Shown piece by piece: positions 28,656 to 38,890 of a stretch of DNA of 64,000 nt. Position 1 is the first letter of the stretch. Every line of letters begins with the position of its first letter. Under the pieces are notes generated by a model. It was not told the origin of the DNA, did no database searches, and was given only the letters and a program-made list of their open reading frames with translations. Origin of the DNA: an uncultured Clostridia bacterium (lineage in GTDB: Bacteria > Bacillota > Clostridia > TANB77 > CAG-508); the NCBI GenBank assembly GCA_934167835.1, contig CAKPLZ010000005.1, positions 48,079 to 112,078 of the forward strand, given 5' to 3'. The position numbers were made by a program, and so were the translations under genes.

Positions 28656-31600
28656 CTATTTAATTTGTACATTATTTGTTTTTGAAATAGCCCTTGACTG
28701 TCTTTCTTGTTCAAATTCTATTTCATCTAAAAGAGTAACATCTTTTTGTTCTTTTAAAGTTTCTTTAGCAAGACTTTGAACAGACTTTGAATAATTTTTC
28801 ATATATTCTTTTAAAACCTGAACCATTTTTTGATAACCTAATTCACTCATGTTATTTGTAACAAAATTATCATGAGAATATAGCCCTCGTCTTTCGGCTA
28901 AATGATTTTCTCCAAAATCCCATATATAATAAATATTTCTAAATTCTTCAAAACTTTTTCCTTCAGCCGCTTCAATAAAACTTTTGGCTGCGTCTATAAA
29001 TGAACCTCCATTTTGGAGAATCCAATTTTCTATTCCAACTCCTCCTAAACCACCTTGAGGAAATTCCCCTCGATTTGGTTTATATACACCAGCTTGTTTT
29101 AAAGTATGTTTTGCCTGAAGAATATTAGCTACTACATATTTATATTTTTCTGGATTTTGTTTTTGAATAGTTGAAAGCCTATCTGATAAAGCCATATCAG
29201 TTGAATAAGAAACAGTATTTGTTTTCTCAGTAAATGTAATATCTATATCAACATTAGTATCATTATCAATTTTCACTCCTTTTAGTCTAAAGTCTCCTGT
29301 TTCTGTTAGCCCTGATGAATTTTCTATTCCTAACTTTTTTAATAAAGTTTGCTTTAATTCTTCTATTTTTGAAGGATTAGATAATATTGACTTATCTAAT
29401 CTCATCATAAAATCGAAATCACCATCTCCAGGCTTATTGGTACCTCTACCAGTTGAGCCTGTATCAATAAGTTCAACAAAACCATCTGTTAAATCTCCAT
29501 TTATTTTTGTTTTAAGTTGTAATCCAAGTTCATTAAGAGATTCTTCTATTATTCCACAAATTTTCATTCTTTTCTGTTGTGTAAGATAGCTACTTTTTTC
29601 TATTTGTGAAACTATATCTTCAATATCACTTGTAACTAAATTTTCAGAAAATGTATATTTGTTTTCTCCATAATATGATAAACCTTGCATTTTTGCTCTT
29701 AAACTATCATATTCTTTTGGTGAAAATATTATTTTTCCTTCCTTATTTGCAACAGGAATGTAGAATCCATTCATTGCAATTTCAAGACCAACTCTTTCAT
29801 CATAATTATCCATTACAATATAATTAATTTCACTAGATGAGAAACCTGTCCTTATTCCATAATGTCCTTGTCCTAAAACTCCTGTATAAAACACTTCTAT
29901 TTTAGACATATCTTCTTCTACATTCAAAGATTCACTACTATTTCTTGTTGTTATAAATCTATCATCATTTTTTAAAACAAAATAAATCGGTCCATATTCA
30001 TTAGCTGCAGTCTTTTTTATTTTTTCAGCATTAGTTCCTTCGGATTCTATGATCATTGACACATCTGTATCTAATGGTGTAGCATCACTTGCTGCACTAG
30101 CACTTAAAAATTCTTTAGAAACACTTCCATTTTGTAAAATATTTCTTAGATATGTAATACCTCCAATTCCTTTAATAAAGTCACCTTGTTCTAATTCCAT
30201 TTCTGAATTTGCTGCATTTCTGTTTCTCGCATCAGCTATCTTTATTTTAGAACTTATCCATTCTTTTGCTTGATTAAGAGTATTGATTCCGATAAATCCA
30301 CAAAACATCCTTATAACTCTATCACCGCAAATTATAATCCAAACTTCCATCTGGAGATAACAATTTAGATAATTCTGAAATGTCTGAAATAGTATCTCCT
30401 TTAAGATTAAATGATTTATTTCTTCCTCTATTTTGCATAGTATTATTATAAAGTGTAGATAGAATTTTACCAAAAGTAGTCAATTCTTTTTGTTGTGATT
30501 CATCTAGATTTTCATATTGAATTTTTCCATTTTTTATACTTTCATATAATGCATTACCAATTTCAATATTCTTTAAAAAAGCTTGTACAGATCTATTATT
30601 TGAACCAAATGATGATTTTATCAAATCTGAAAATATTATTACTTTCTTCTTTATAGTTGAACTCTTTTTTAATACTGGTGAAATCATAGAACTTTCAAAA
30701 TTAAAACCTTGAAAATCTGGATGCAGTATTTTAAAACAAGAATATATTTTACCAACTGTTGGAATATTATTTCTTATAAATACATCTTCAATCTTACTTA
30801 AGCTTTCTAAAGGATTATTAGATTTTAATATTTGCATAGCAAGTTCTTTTCTAAATGTAAATATTTCACTTGAATTTGATAGTGAAAGTCTTGATAAAAT
30901 TTCGGAAACATATTCTATTTTTTCTACATCGATATTTGTTCCAAATTCCATAAAATATTCTTTAAATGTATTTTGTAATGCTACATCTTGTATTTTAGAA
31001 TATGCTGATATCACTTTCATACGATTGTAATTTGCTGTTTTTAAATTTTCGGAATTATTAAATAATGGAATAATCCAAGACATACTCTCTGAAAAACCAC
31101 AGGCAATATTTGTTTTATCAAATATATCAAATAGTTCAGGATTATCACTAAAATCTTTTATTGTAAACTGTCTATTATAAAATTTATCCTTAATATCTTG
31201 TGGAACATTTGCTTCTAAGAACAAAGTTGGATTATTATTCTTGAAATGACTAGGGATACTTTCATCATATTTCATGTTTCCATCAATAATATTTTGTAAT
31301 ATTGTTTTATCTATTTCATCTAACAAATCACCTTTAGAAAAATTTGGATTAAATTTAAAATTTTTCAATTTATTATCTTCAAAAACTTTTTCGATATATT
31401 TTCTATATAAAAGCATTACATCAAAAGCATCATCTGAACCCAATATTTGTTTAATACTACTAACTAGATTAACTTGTTCATATCTATATCCTTCATTTGC
31501 AACATTTACAGGCATATATTTAAATAAGACCTCTAAATCAACATTTTTTAAATATTCTCTATATGATGGATTTGACAAAATAAACTCTGATGATATTGTT

Positions 31601-33363
31601 CTACTATAAAAAGCTTCTTGCAATTCTTGAGGAGCGTTTTTACCTAAAAACATTGATGGATATTTTTCAATTAAATCTTTAGGTATATGTTTAGGATAAG
31701 CTAGACCTTTTTCAATAATAAGTTTTCTTAATGTTTCACATATTCTATCTTGAATTTTATCCATGTTATCATTTATTGTAAATCTTGTTTCATATTGATA
31801 ACTATCTGCCATTCCTCTATCAAAAACTATATCTAAAACATCCCTATATTCAGTAATAAAACTCATAACGCCATTAAAATCTGTCTTACTACCAATAATT
31901 TTATAAATATTTTCATAGCCATACAATGTGCCTTCAACTTGTATTAGCCTACTTTTAAAACATGAACTTAAATCTTTACCATTTAAATATTGGATATATT
32001 CTGGATGTTCAAATATTAATTGAGGAGTAATTGATTTCGTGTAAAAAAGTTTTTGTAATTCTTCTGGTGCTTGTTCTGATATAAATAATTCTGCATTTCT
32101 AACTCTAAATTCTCCTGTTACTTTTCTATAATCAGGTGCCTTATTTGCATACTCCCCATCACTTGGACCATAAATAATCATCCTTCTCATCGCTTCATAG
32201 AATTCATCTTTAGTATATGGTCTATCAATATATTTTCCATTTTCATCTATAACTTTTTTAGTATAAATTGTTTTATTAGGATCCTGTTCATTTCCACCAT
32301 AATGTAGATACATATCATCCATTAGTTTTAACATTTCACAATTGTTTTTAGTGAAAAAATGTCCACATTCATTATCAAAATCAACAACATTTCTTAAACC
32401 ATAAGTTCCAATAAAAGATAAAACATTAGAATTTAATAATTCTGAAAATGGAATAGGCATATTAAACAAATAATCTTTAGGAAGTTCTTGTAACTCCTTA
32501 ATTAATTCTCCTGACAAGTAACCATAATGAAATATTTTTAAATATTCTTCAATTGACGAATACTTAAAGATTTCTTTGTATTGGTTATCTGTTAGCTTAA
32601 TAGGTGGTCTGCTATCTCCATACTTTCTATAAGTATTACTTAATATATCATCTGTAAATTGTTTTAAATAGTTCGATTTTTCTTCATCACTAGAAAGATT
32701 AGAAAGTTTATTAATAAATGGATAAATATCATTGTTTTCAATTATTAAAGGTACTAAAATGCCATAATCAGACATAAATCTTTTTAAGTCTTCATCAGTA
32801 ATATGATTAGAATTTTTTTCATCTTTTAATAAACAATAACTTAAATCTTTACCTTTAAATAAATCCCAATTCCTTATTATCTTTTCTAAACTTACTTTAC
32901 CATCATTAAAATTGCCTTTTAAATTTCTTGTTTTACTTTCGCTATAATCATATTTTTTATAATCTATTTCAGGAATTTCAAATAATCTATCTTGGTATAG
33001 TTCTGCCATTTTTGAAGAATAATCACTTGGTTTGATTTGATCCTTTACTAACTCATATAAAGCAAGATTAATATCATCAGTTCGAGAATCAATAGTCATT
33101 AATATATCTCTAAAATTGATGTCGTTATCATGTATTCTTTTATTTATTAATTCCCAATCTAATTCTTTACACTTGTCTATACCGAATTTTTCAACAATTT
33201 TTCTATCATTTTCTATAATACAGGAAGTTGGTATTTTATTATCTAATTGATACTCAATAAATTCATTTAAAAAAAGTGTACAATTATAAACTTTATTTAA
33301 TATATATTTAGGAACCTTTAATCTTTTTCCAAATATTTGACCTTTTCTATATTTATAATCCAT
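28656..33363 (-). CDS. giant nucleotidyltransferase-fold protein, frame restored by +1 at CGG
   Basis: About 1568 residues when C30327 is skipped; 4708 nt is three times 1569 plus one. The first 1012 codons end at CGG 30325-30327 followed by TGA. Reading GGT continues LGDRVIRMFCGFIGINTLNQ into the second half. The N-terminal kilobase-scale region is helical and contains at least three copies of a roughly 50-residue unit (APEELQKLFYTKSIT, APQELQEAFYSRTIS, VPQDIKDKFYNRQFT) about 150 residues apart. Near residue 1300 lies a polymerase-beta-type motif GSTGRGTNKPGDGDFDF, then a helical segment with GLGGVGIENWILQNGGSF, recalling CCA-adding enzymes. Substrate unknown. Monocistronic with the small downstream gene. 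Confidence 0.7.
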
Positions 33364-33595
33364 TTACTATCTCCATATTATTATCTTATATTTAAATAAG
33401 AAATTTAAAACTATATAAAATTTCTTAAAATAAAATATATGTTTTTATCGCTTGTGTAATATAAAACTATACTAATATTTTATTTCTTAATTGTCTTTTT
33501 TTACTATAACATAAAAATAATAATTTATCAATAACTTTACACATTTTACTCTTGTAATTTATAAAATCATTTCTTCTTTTTCACTATCCGTTATT
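33364..33595. other. A/T-rich gap upstream of nucleotidyltransferase gene
   Basis: 232 bases without a supported gene, presumably holding the promoter of the leftward gene. I see no convincing promoter pair or repeat. Confidence 0.4.
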
Positions 33596-33650
33596 AAAAA
33601 AGTCTAAATATGATATATTAAGTGTACTACAATTATATCGTATTTAGGCT
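33596..33650 (-). terminator. terminator of por operon
   Basis: A 17-bp stem (AGTCTAAATATGATATA with two mismatches to its partner) around a 16-base loop, followed by six T on the minus strand. Confidence 0.75.
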
Positions 33651-33666
33651 GTCTATCAGAAAGGAG

Positions 33667-33705
33667 ATGGCAACTTCAATAATTGTCCTTATTGAATGTC
33701 GCCAT
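33667..33705. repeat. second hairpin after porB
   Basis: Inverted repeat ATGGCAACTTCAATAA / TTATTGAATGTCGCCAT lying between the porB stop codon and its terminator. On the plus strand it is followed by seven T after a short spacer, so it could also terminate rightward transcription. Confidence 0.5.
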
Positions 33706-33716
33706 TTGCCGTTTTT

Positions 33717-34664
33717 TTATTTATTCGTTATTTCTTCTAACTTTAACAACTCATCCCATCTTTTATCCACTTCTTTTTGAAATTCTTCTATCATCCATTC
33801 ATTTCCTGGTTTAAACATGTGTTTAAATCTTTTTTGTGGTTTTAAGAATTCTTCTATTGGTAACTTTTTAGCTGGTTTGTAGTTTATTATGTATTTGCCA
33901 TCTATTACTTCATATAATGGCCAATAGCATGTTTCAACTGCTAGTTTGTTTATTTTCATTAGGTCTTCTGTTTGGTATCCCCAACCTCTTGGGCATGGTG
34001 TTAGTACATTTAGGAAACATGGACCTTCTGTGTATATTGCTTTTTCTGATTTTTCGTATAGGTCTTTAAAGTTGTTTACTGCTATTGTTTGTGCTACATA
34101 AGGTAAGTGGTGTGATGCCATAACTTCTGTTAAGTCTTTTCTTGATTGCATTTTTCCTGGAATTACTTTTCCTGCTGGTGATGTTGTTGTATCTGCAAAT
34201 TTTGGTGTTGCTGATGAACGTTGGATACCTGTGTTCATATATGCTCCATTATCATAACATACATAAACCATGTCGTGTCCTCTTTCCATTGCTCCTGATA
34301 GGCTTTGAAGTCCTATGTCATAAGTTCCTCCATCTCCTCCAAATGCTATAAATTTAGTAGTTTTTTCTGGTAACTTACCTTGTCTTTTCATTGCTTTATA
34401 TGCTGCTTCTACACCAGATAATGTTGCTCCTGCATTTTCAAATGCTGTATGTATAAATGAATCTGTCCATGCTGTGTATGGATATATGAATGTTGATACT
34501 TCCATACATCCTGTTGCATTGCAAATTACTGCATGGTCTTCATTTTTTAATGCTCTTAGTACCATTCTTCCAACTACTGGTGCTCCACAACCTGCACACA
34601 TTCTGTGACCTGCTGTAAATCTTGATTTTTTATTTGCTACTACTTCTTTTAAATTATATGCCAT
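33717..34664 (-). CDS. porB: 2-oxoacid:ferredoxin oxidoreductase beta subunit (TPP-binding)
   Basis: 315 residues with the TPP-binding segments GHRMCAGCGAP and AFGGDGGTYDIGLQSL, followed by DNGAYMNTGIQRSSATP, the signature of PorB. With PorA it oxidises pyruvate (or a related 2-oxoacid) to acetyl-CoA and reduces ferredoxin. Last gene of porC-porD-porA-porB; its start overlaps the porA stop by one base. Confidence 0.92.
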   Translation of the reverse strand: MAYNLKEVVANKKSRFTAGHRMCAGCGAPVVGRMVLRALKNEDHAVICNATGCMEVSTFIYPYTAWTDSFIHTAFENAGATLSGVEAAYKAMKRQGKLPEKTTKFIAFGGDGGTYDIGLQSLSGAMERGHDMVYVCYDNGAYMNTGIQRSSATPKFADTTTSPAGKVIPGKMQSRKDLTEVMASHHLPYVAQTIAVNNFKDLYEKSEKAIYTEGPCFLNVLTPCPRGWGYQTEDLMKINKLAVETCYWPLYEVIDGKYIINYKPAKKLPIEEFLKPQKRFKHMFKPGNEWMIEEFQKEVDKRWDELLKLEEITNK

Positions 34665-35851
34665 TAGTCTTCCCTCCTTAAACCTAGATATCTATAAGGA
34701 TTTTTAACTTCTCCTGTTTTGCCTATTTCTTGTAAATCATTATATACTTTTTCAATATCGCTTGATTTTGTATCTCTTCCACCTATTCCATAAATATAGC
34801 TTACAGTTGGAACGTTTGTATTTGCTGTGTACATACCTGATGTTACCTCTGTAAATAAAGGTCCACCTGCTCCATTTAATCCATCTGCTTTATCTAATAC
34901 TGCAACTGCTTTTGCTTTTGATAAGCTTTTTGCTATTTCTTCTGCTGGGAATGGTCTAAATACTCTAATTTTTAGAACTCCTGCCTTTACTCCTTTTTCT
35001 CTTAATTTATCTGCTGTAAACTTTGCTGTTCCTGCGGTTGAGTTCATACATACTATTATGTATTCGGCATCTTCCATTCTATATTCCTCAAATAGGCCAT
35101 ATTTTCTACCTGTTAATTTTTCAAATTCCTTTGAAACTTCTAATATAACCTGTTTTGCATTTCTCATTGCTTCGGCTTGTTGTGCTTTATGTTCAAATAG
35201 ATATGCCTGCAAATCTAATGGGCCAATTGCAATTGGTTCCTTATCGTTCAATAAATAATGCTCTGGTTTATATGTTCCTACAAATTTTTTAACAAGCTCA
35301 TCTTCTTCTAATTCAATATTTTCTATTGAGTGTGATGTTATGAATCCATCTTGGCATACCATTAAAGGTAACATTACATTTGGATTTTCTGCTATTCTGT
35401 GTGCCATAAGTAGATTATCATAAGCCTCTTGATTGTTTTCTGAAAATAACATTACCCAGCCTGCATCTCTTACTCCCATTGCATCTGAATGGTCATTATG
35501 TATATTTAATGGGCCTGATACAGCTCTATTTACAAGTGACATTACTATAGGTAATCGTAAGCTTGATGCTATATATATCATTTCCCACATTAGTGATAAT
35601 CCATTTGCGGATGTTGCTGTCATAGCTCTTGCTCCTGCTGCTTCTGCTCCTATACATGCACTCATTGCACTATGCTCACTTTCTACTGCTACAAATTCTG
35701 TATCTACTGTTCCGTTGCTAACAAATGTTGAAAAATATTGTGGTATTTCTGTTGATGGTGTTATTGGGAATGCTGCAACTACATCTGGATTTATTTGTTT
35801 CATAGCTGTTGCTGCTGCTTCATTACCACTTAAACGTTCTCTAATTGACAT
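34664..35851 (-). CDS. porA: 2-oxoacid:ferredoxin oxidoreductase alpha subunit
   Basis: 395 residues. N-terminal pyrimidine-binding domain with AFPITPSTEIPQ and the EHSAMSACIGAEAAGAR helix, then the transketolase C-terminal-like domain. Pairs with PorB. Starts 13 bp after porD. The substrate is most likely pyruvate, giving the cell a route to acetyl-CoA parallel to PflB. Confidence 0.92.
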   Translation of the reverse strand: MSIRERLSGNEAAATAMKQINPDVVAAFPITPSTEIPQYFSTFVSNGTVDTEFVAVESEHSAMSACIGAEAAGARAMTATSANGLSLMWEMIYIASSLRLPIVMSLVNRAVSGPLNIHNDHSDAMGVRDAGWVMLFSENNQEAYDNLLMAHRIAENPNVMLPLMVCQDGFITSHSIENIELEEDELVKKFVGTYKPEHYLLNDKEPIAIGPLDLQAYLFEHKAQQAEAMRNAKQVILEVSKEFEKLTGRKYGLFEEYRMEDAEYIIVCMNSTAGTAKFTADKLREKGVKAGVLKIRVFRPFPAEEIAKSLSKAKAVAVLDKADGLNGAGGPLFTEVTSGMYTANTNVPTVSYIYGIGGRDTKSSDIEKVYNDLQEIGKTGEVKNPYRYLGLRRED

Positions 35852-35864
35852 ATTATTATTCCTC

Positions 35865-36149
35865 CTATCTCATTTCTATTGCGCCAAATGGGCATACTTT
35901 TGCACATACTCCGCAACCTTTGCAGTAGTCATAATCAAAATCTCCTCTTTTTTGGTCTTGTCCTACTGGTATGCTATCATCTGGGCATACTGGGAAGCAT
36001 AGTCCGCATTGTTTGCATTTTTCGCTTATAAATACTGGTTTTGAACTTCTCCAGTCTCCTGTTTTAAATTCTCTTGCATTTCCTGCTGTATATATTGTTC
36101 CGCCTTCTGTTAAATTTTCCATTGTTGTTTTTGGATTAATTTCTGTCAT
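35865..36149 (-). CDS. porD: 2-oxoacid:ferredoxin oxidoreductase delta subunit (2x4Fe-4S)
   Basis: 94 residues with two ferredoxin motifs, CKQCGLCFPVCP and CKGCGVCAKVCP, each for a 4Fe-4S cluster. It carries electrons from the active site to ferredoxin. Its start overlaps the porC stop by four bases, showing tight coupling. Confidence 0.93.
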   Translation of the reverse strand: MTEINPKTTMENLTEGGTIYTAGNAREFKTGDWRSSKPVFISEKCKQCGLCFPVCPDDSIPVGQDQKRGDFDYDYCKGCGVCAKVCPFGAIEMR

Positions 36150-36724
36150 ACCTTTTCTACCTCCTTTAGTGCCATTTCTAGTGCTTTCATATTTCCTTCT
36201 ATAACTTCTGGTTTTTTAGCAAATTTATGTTTAAATGAGCCTTGCATATCGTTTAAGAATTCTTCATCTGTCATTACTTTGCTTACCTTTACAATAGCTG
36301 CAAGCATTGGAGTATTTGGGAAATATTTACCTAATGTTTCCATTGATATTTTTCTTGCATCTATTTTATATATTTCTCCCTCATATCCTTTCAAATGTTT
36401 TTTTAAATATTCTCCATCTTTAGTTGTATTAATTACAATTGCTCCAGTTTTCTTTAAGCCTGCTGTTACATCTACGCTTTCAATTAAAGTATCATCAACT
36501 ACAACTACATAATCTGGTTCGTAAATATTGCTATGTATTGTTATTGGTTTTGTGCTTATTCTGTTATATGCTGTTATTGGAGCTCCCATTCTTTCTGGTC
36601 CATATTCTGGAAAACCTTGAATGTATTTGCCTGTATTAAATGCTGCATCTGCTAAAAGTAATGATGCTGTTTTAGCTCCTTGCCCACCACGGCCATGCCA
36701 TCTTATTTCTATTAAATCTTTCAT
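36146..36724 (-). CDS. porC: 2-oxoacid:ferredoxin oxidoreductase gamma subunit
   Basis: 192 residues with the gamma-subunit start IRWHGRGGQGAKTASLLLADA and later PEYGPERMGAPITAYNRI. First gene of the por operon, expressed from the promoter at 36769-36797. Confidence 0.92.
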   Translation of the reverse strand: MKDLIEIRWHGRGGQGAKTASLLLADAAFNTGKYIQGFPEYGPERMGAPITAYNRISTKPITIHSNIYEPDYVVVVDDTLIESVDVTAGLKKTGAIVINTTKDGEYLKKHLKGYEGEIYKIDARKISMETLGKYFPNTPMLAAIVKVSKVMTDEEFLNDMQGSFKHKFAKKPEVIEGNMKALEMALKEVEKV

Positions 36725-36768
36725 TAAATATTTAACCTCCCTTTTAGTTTCATCTTGTGACGAACTTT

Positions 36769-36797
36769 AGTATATATCGAAAACTCAAAAAAGTCAA
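36769..36797 (-). promoter_or_regulatory. sigma-A-type promoter of por operon
   Basis: Minus strand TTGACT and TATACT with a 17-base spacer, about 45 bases before porC. Confidence 0.8.
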
Positions 36798-36820
36798 TGG
36801 AAATACTATATTTTAAAGAG

Positions 36821-36850
36821 AAAACCAAGCTAAATCTTAGCTTGGTTTTT
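36821..36850 (-). terminator. terminator of RNase J gene
   Basis: Stem AAAACCAAGC / GCTTGGTTTT around a nine-base loop, five bases past the stop codon. Confidence 0.75.
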
Positions 36851-36854
36851 TTCT

Positions 36855-38594
36855 TTAAACTTCCATAATAATTGGTATAAGCATTGGTTGACGTTTTGTT
36901 TTTTTATAGATATAGTCTCCTAGTTCTTCTCTTACTACAGATTTTAGAGTTGTCCAATCTGTTATATGTCTTTCTTCACATTTTCTTAATTCGTCTCTTA
37001 ATAGATGTTTTATTTCTTCCATTAAGTTTTCAGATTCTCTTACATACACAAATCCACGGCTTATTACATCTGGTCCTGCAACTATTCTTCCGCTTCTTGA
37101 ATCAAGTGTTATTACTACAACTATTAACCCATCTTGTGATAGTTTTTGTCTGTCTTTTAATACTATATTTCCAACATCTCCTACACCTAAACCATCTACT
37201 AATACTTTTCCTGATGTTACGTGTCCTGTAAATTTTGCTTCATTTTCATTTAATTCAAGTACTTTTCCATTTTCTGTTAAGAATATATTTTCATGAGGTA
37301 CTCCTATAGATTTTGCTGTTTCTGCATGTGCTATTAATTGTCTATATTCACCATGTACTGGTATAAAGAATTTAGGTTTTACAAGTGTTAACATTAATTT
37401 TTGTTCTTCTTGGCAAGCATGTCCTGATACATGTATGTCTTGAAGTGCATTATATATAACTTCTGCTCCTATACCCATTAAGTCATCTATTACTTTTGAA
37501 ATATATTTTTCATTTCCTGGTATTGGGTTTGCTGAAATTATTATTAAATCATTTGGAGTAATTTGAACTTTTCTATGTTCTCCAGATGCCATTCTTGTTA
37601 AAGCTGACATTGGTTCTCCTTGGCTACCTGTTGTTATTATAACTAAACTGTCGTCTGGATATGATTTTATGCTGTCAATATCAATAAATACATTATCTGG
37701 AACCTCTATATATCCAAGTCTTCTTGCTGTATCTATCATATTACACATACTTCTTCCACAAACAGCTACTTTTCTTTTATATTTAACTGCTGAATTAACT
37801 ATTTGTTGCACTCTATGAACATTTGATGAGAATGTTGCAACTACAATTCTTTTTGTACAGTTTACAAATAGTTTATCTAATACATCTCCAACTGTACTTT
37901 CAGACATTGTATATCCTTTTCTTTCAGCATTAGTACTATCAGACATAAGTGCTAGTACTCCTTTATTTCCAAGTGCTGCAAGTCTTCCTAAATCTACTAC
38001 TTCTCCGTCTATTGGTGTGTAATCTATTTTAAAATCTCCTGTATGAACTATGGTTCCAACTGGTGTGTGTATTGCAAGTGCACATGCATCTGGAATACTA
38101 TGTGTTATTTTAATAAACTCTACCTTCATTGAGCCTAATGTTATTGTTTGCCCTGGTTTTACTTCCTTTAGTTTTGTACTTCTTAATAAGTTATGTTCTT
38201 CTAGTTTGTTTGATATTAATCCTGCTGTAAGTTTTGTTGCATATATTGGAACATTTATTTGTTTTAATAAATAAGGTATTCCTCCTATATGGTCTTCATG
38301 TCCGTGTGTTATTACTAGTCCTCTGATTTTTTCTTTGTTTTTTTCTAGATATGTTATATCTGGTATAACTAAGTCTACACCTAACATATCGTCCTCTGGG
38401 AAACCTAGTCCACAGTCTACTATTACAATATCATTCTCATATTCAATAACCGTAATGTTTTTTCCAATTTCTAATAATCCTCCAAGTGGAATTATTTTAA
38501 CATTTGATTTTTTGAAAATACCTTTTGGTTTTTCATCTTTTTTGTTTACTCTTGGTCTTCTTGGTTTAACCTGTTGTTTTGTTTTCTCTTCCAT
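36855..38594 (-). CDS. rnj: ribonuclease J
   Basis: 579 residues. Metallo-beta-lactamase motif HGHEDHIGGIPY, then the beta-CASP domain with motifs GDFKIDYTPIDG and SDSTNAERKGYT, and the C-terminal domain. RNase J is both an endo- and a 5' exonuclease in mRNA decay and rRNA maturation. A Lys/Arg/Pro-rich N-terminal extension of about 30 residues precedes the domain. It follows a long leader of about 200 bases and has its own promoter. Confidence 0.93.
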   Translation of the reverse strand: MEEKTKQQVKPRRPRVNKKDEKPKGIFKKSNVKIIPLGGLLEIGKNITVIEYENDIVIVDCGLGFPEDDMLGVDLVIPDITYLEKNKEKIRGLVITHGHEDHIGGIPYLLKQINVPIYATKLTAGLISNKLEEHNLLRSTKLKEVKPGQTITLGSMKVEFIKITHSIPDACALAIHTPVGTIVHTGDFKIDYTPIDGEVVDLGRLAALGNKGVLALMSDSTNAERKGYTMSESTVGDVLDKLFVNCTKRIVVATFSSNVHRVQQIVNSAVKYKRKVAVCGRSMCNMIDTARRLGYIEVPDNVFIDIDSIKSYPDDSLVIITTGSQGEPMSALTRMASGEHRKVQITPNDLIIISANPIPGNEKYISKVIDDLMGIGAEVIYNALQDIHVSGHACQEEQKLMLTLVKPKFFIPVHGEYRQLIAHAETAKSIGVPHENIFLTENGKVLELNENEAKFTGHVTSGKVLVDGLGVGDVGNIVLKDRQKLSQDGLIVVVITLDSRSGRIVAGPDVISRGFVYVRESENLMEEIKHLLRDELRKCEERHITDWTTLKSVVREELGDYIYKKTKRQPMLIPIIMEV

Positions 38595-38857
38595 ATCTTA
38601 AAATTCTCTCTCCTTCTTTTTTATTTGATTTACTCCTATGCTTTTTAAAAGCTCCTTTCCTACAATATTTTTATCCGCACCATAAAATTTAGAACAAAAC
38701 ATCTCTTTTTTGTTCTTTTTTTACTATTTAAATTTCCCGATTACTACTTTTATTAAACATATATTATAAATCTCAATTTGGCCTAAACCGGCACTACGTT
38801 TATTATTATACTACTTTTTTTGCCTCAAGTCAAATTTTTCTTAATTTTAAAGCAAAA
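38595..38857 (-). promoter_or_regulatory. promoter and long leader of RNase J gene
   Basis: Promoter at 38805-38833 on the minus strand: TTGACT, 17 bases, TATAAT. The transcript would carry about 200 untranslated bases before rnj, with a small GCCGG...GGC hairpin near its 5' end. A long leader would allow autoregulation of this nuclease; no riboswitch family was recognised. Confidence 0.65.
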
Positions 38858-38888
38858 AATAAAGGTTCACTTAAAAGTGAACCTTATT
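38858..38888 (-). terminator. terminator of rny
   Basis: Stem AATAAGGTTCACTT / AAGTGAACCTTTATT followed by T residues, immediately after the stop codon. Confidence 0.85.
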
Positions 38889-38890
38889 TT

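Noticed and set aside
30305..30313. AGGA as a similar shift signal
   Set aside because: In the nucleotidyltransferase gene ATA AGG ATG is read in frame with long correct sequence after it, and FtsW uses AGG as the Arg of NISRQ. AGG behaves normally.
33667..33800. Small plus-strand ORF starting ATG GCA ACT near porB
   Set aside because: It overlaps the hairpin and runs antisense into porB; its AAGGAG abuts the start and it has no family resemblance.
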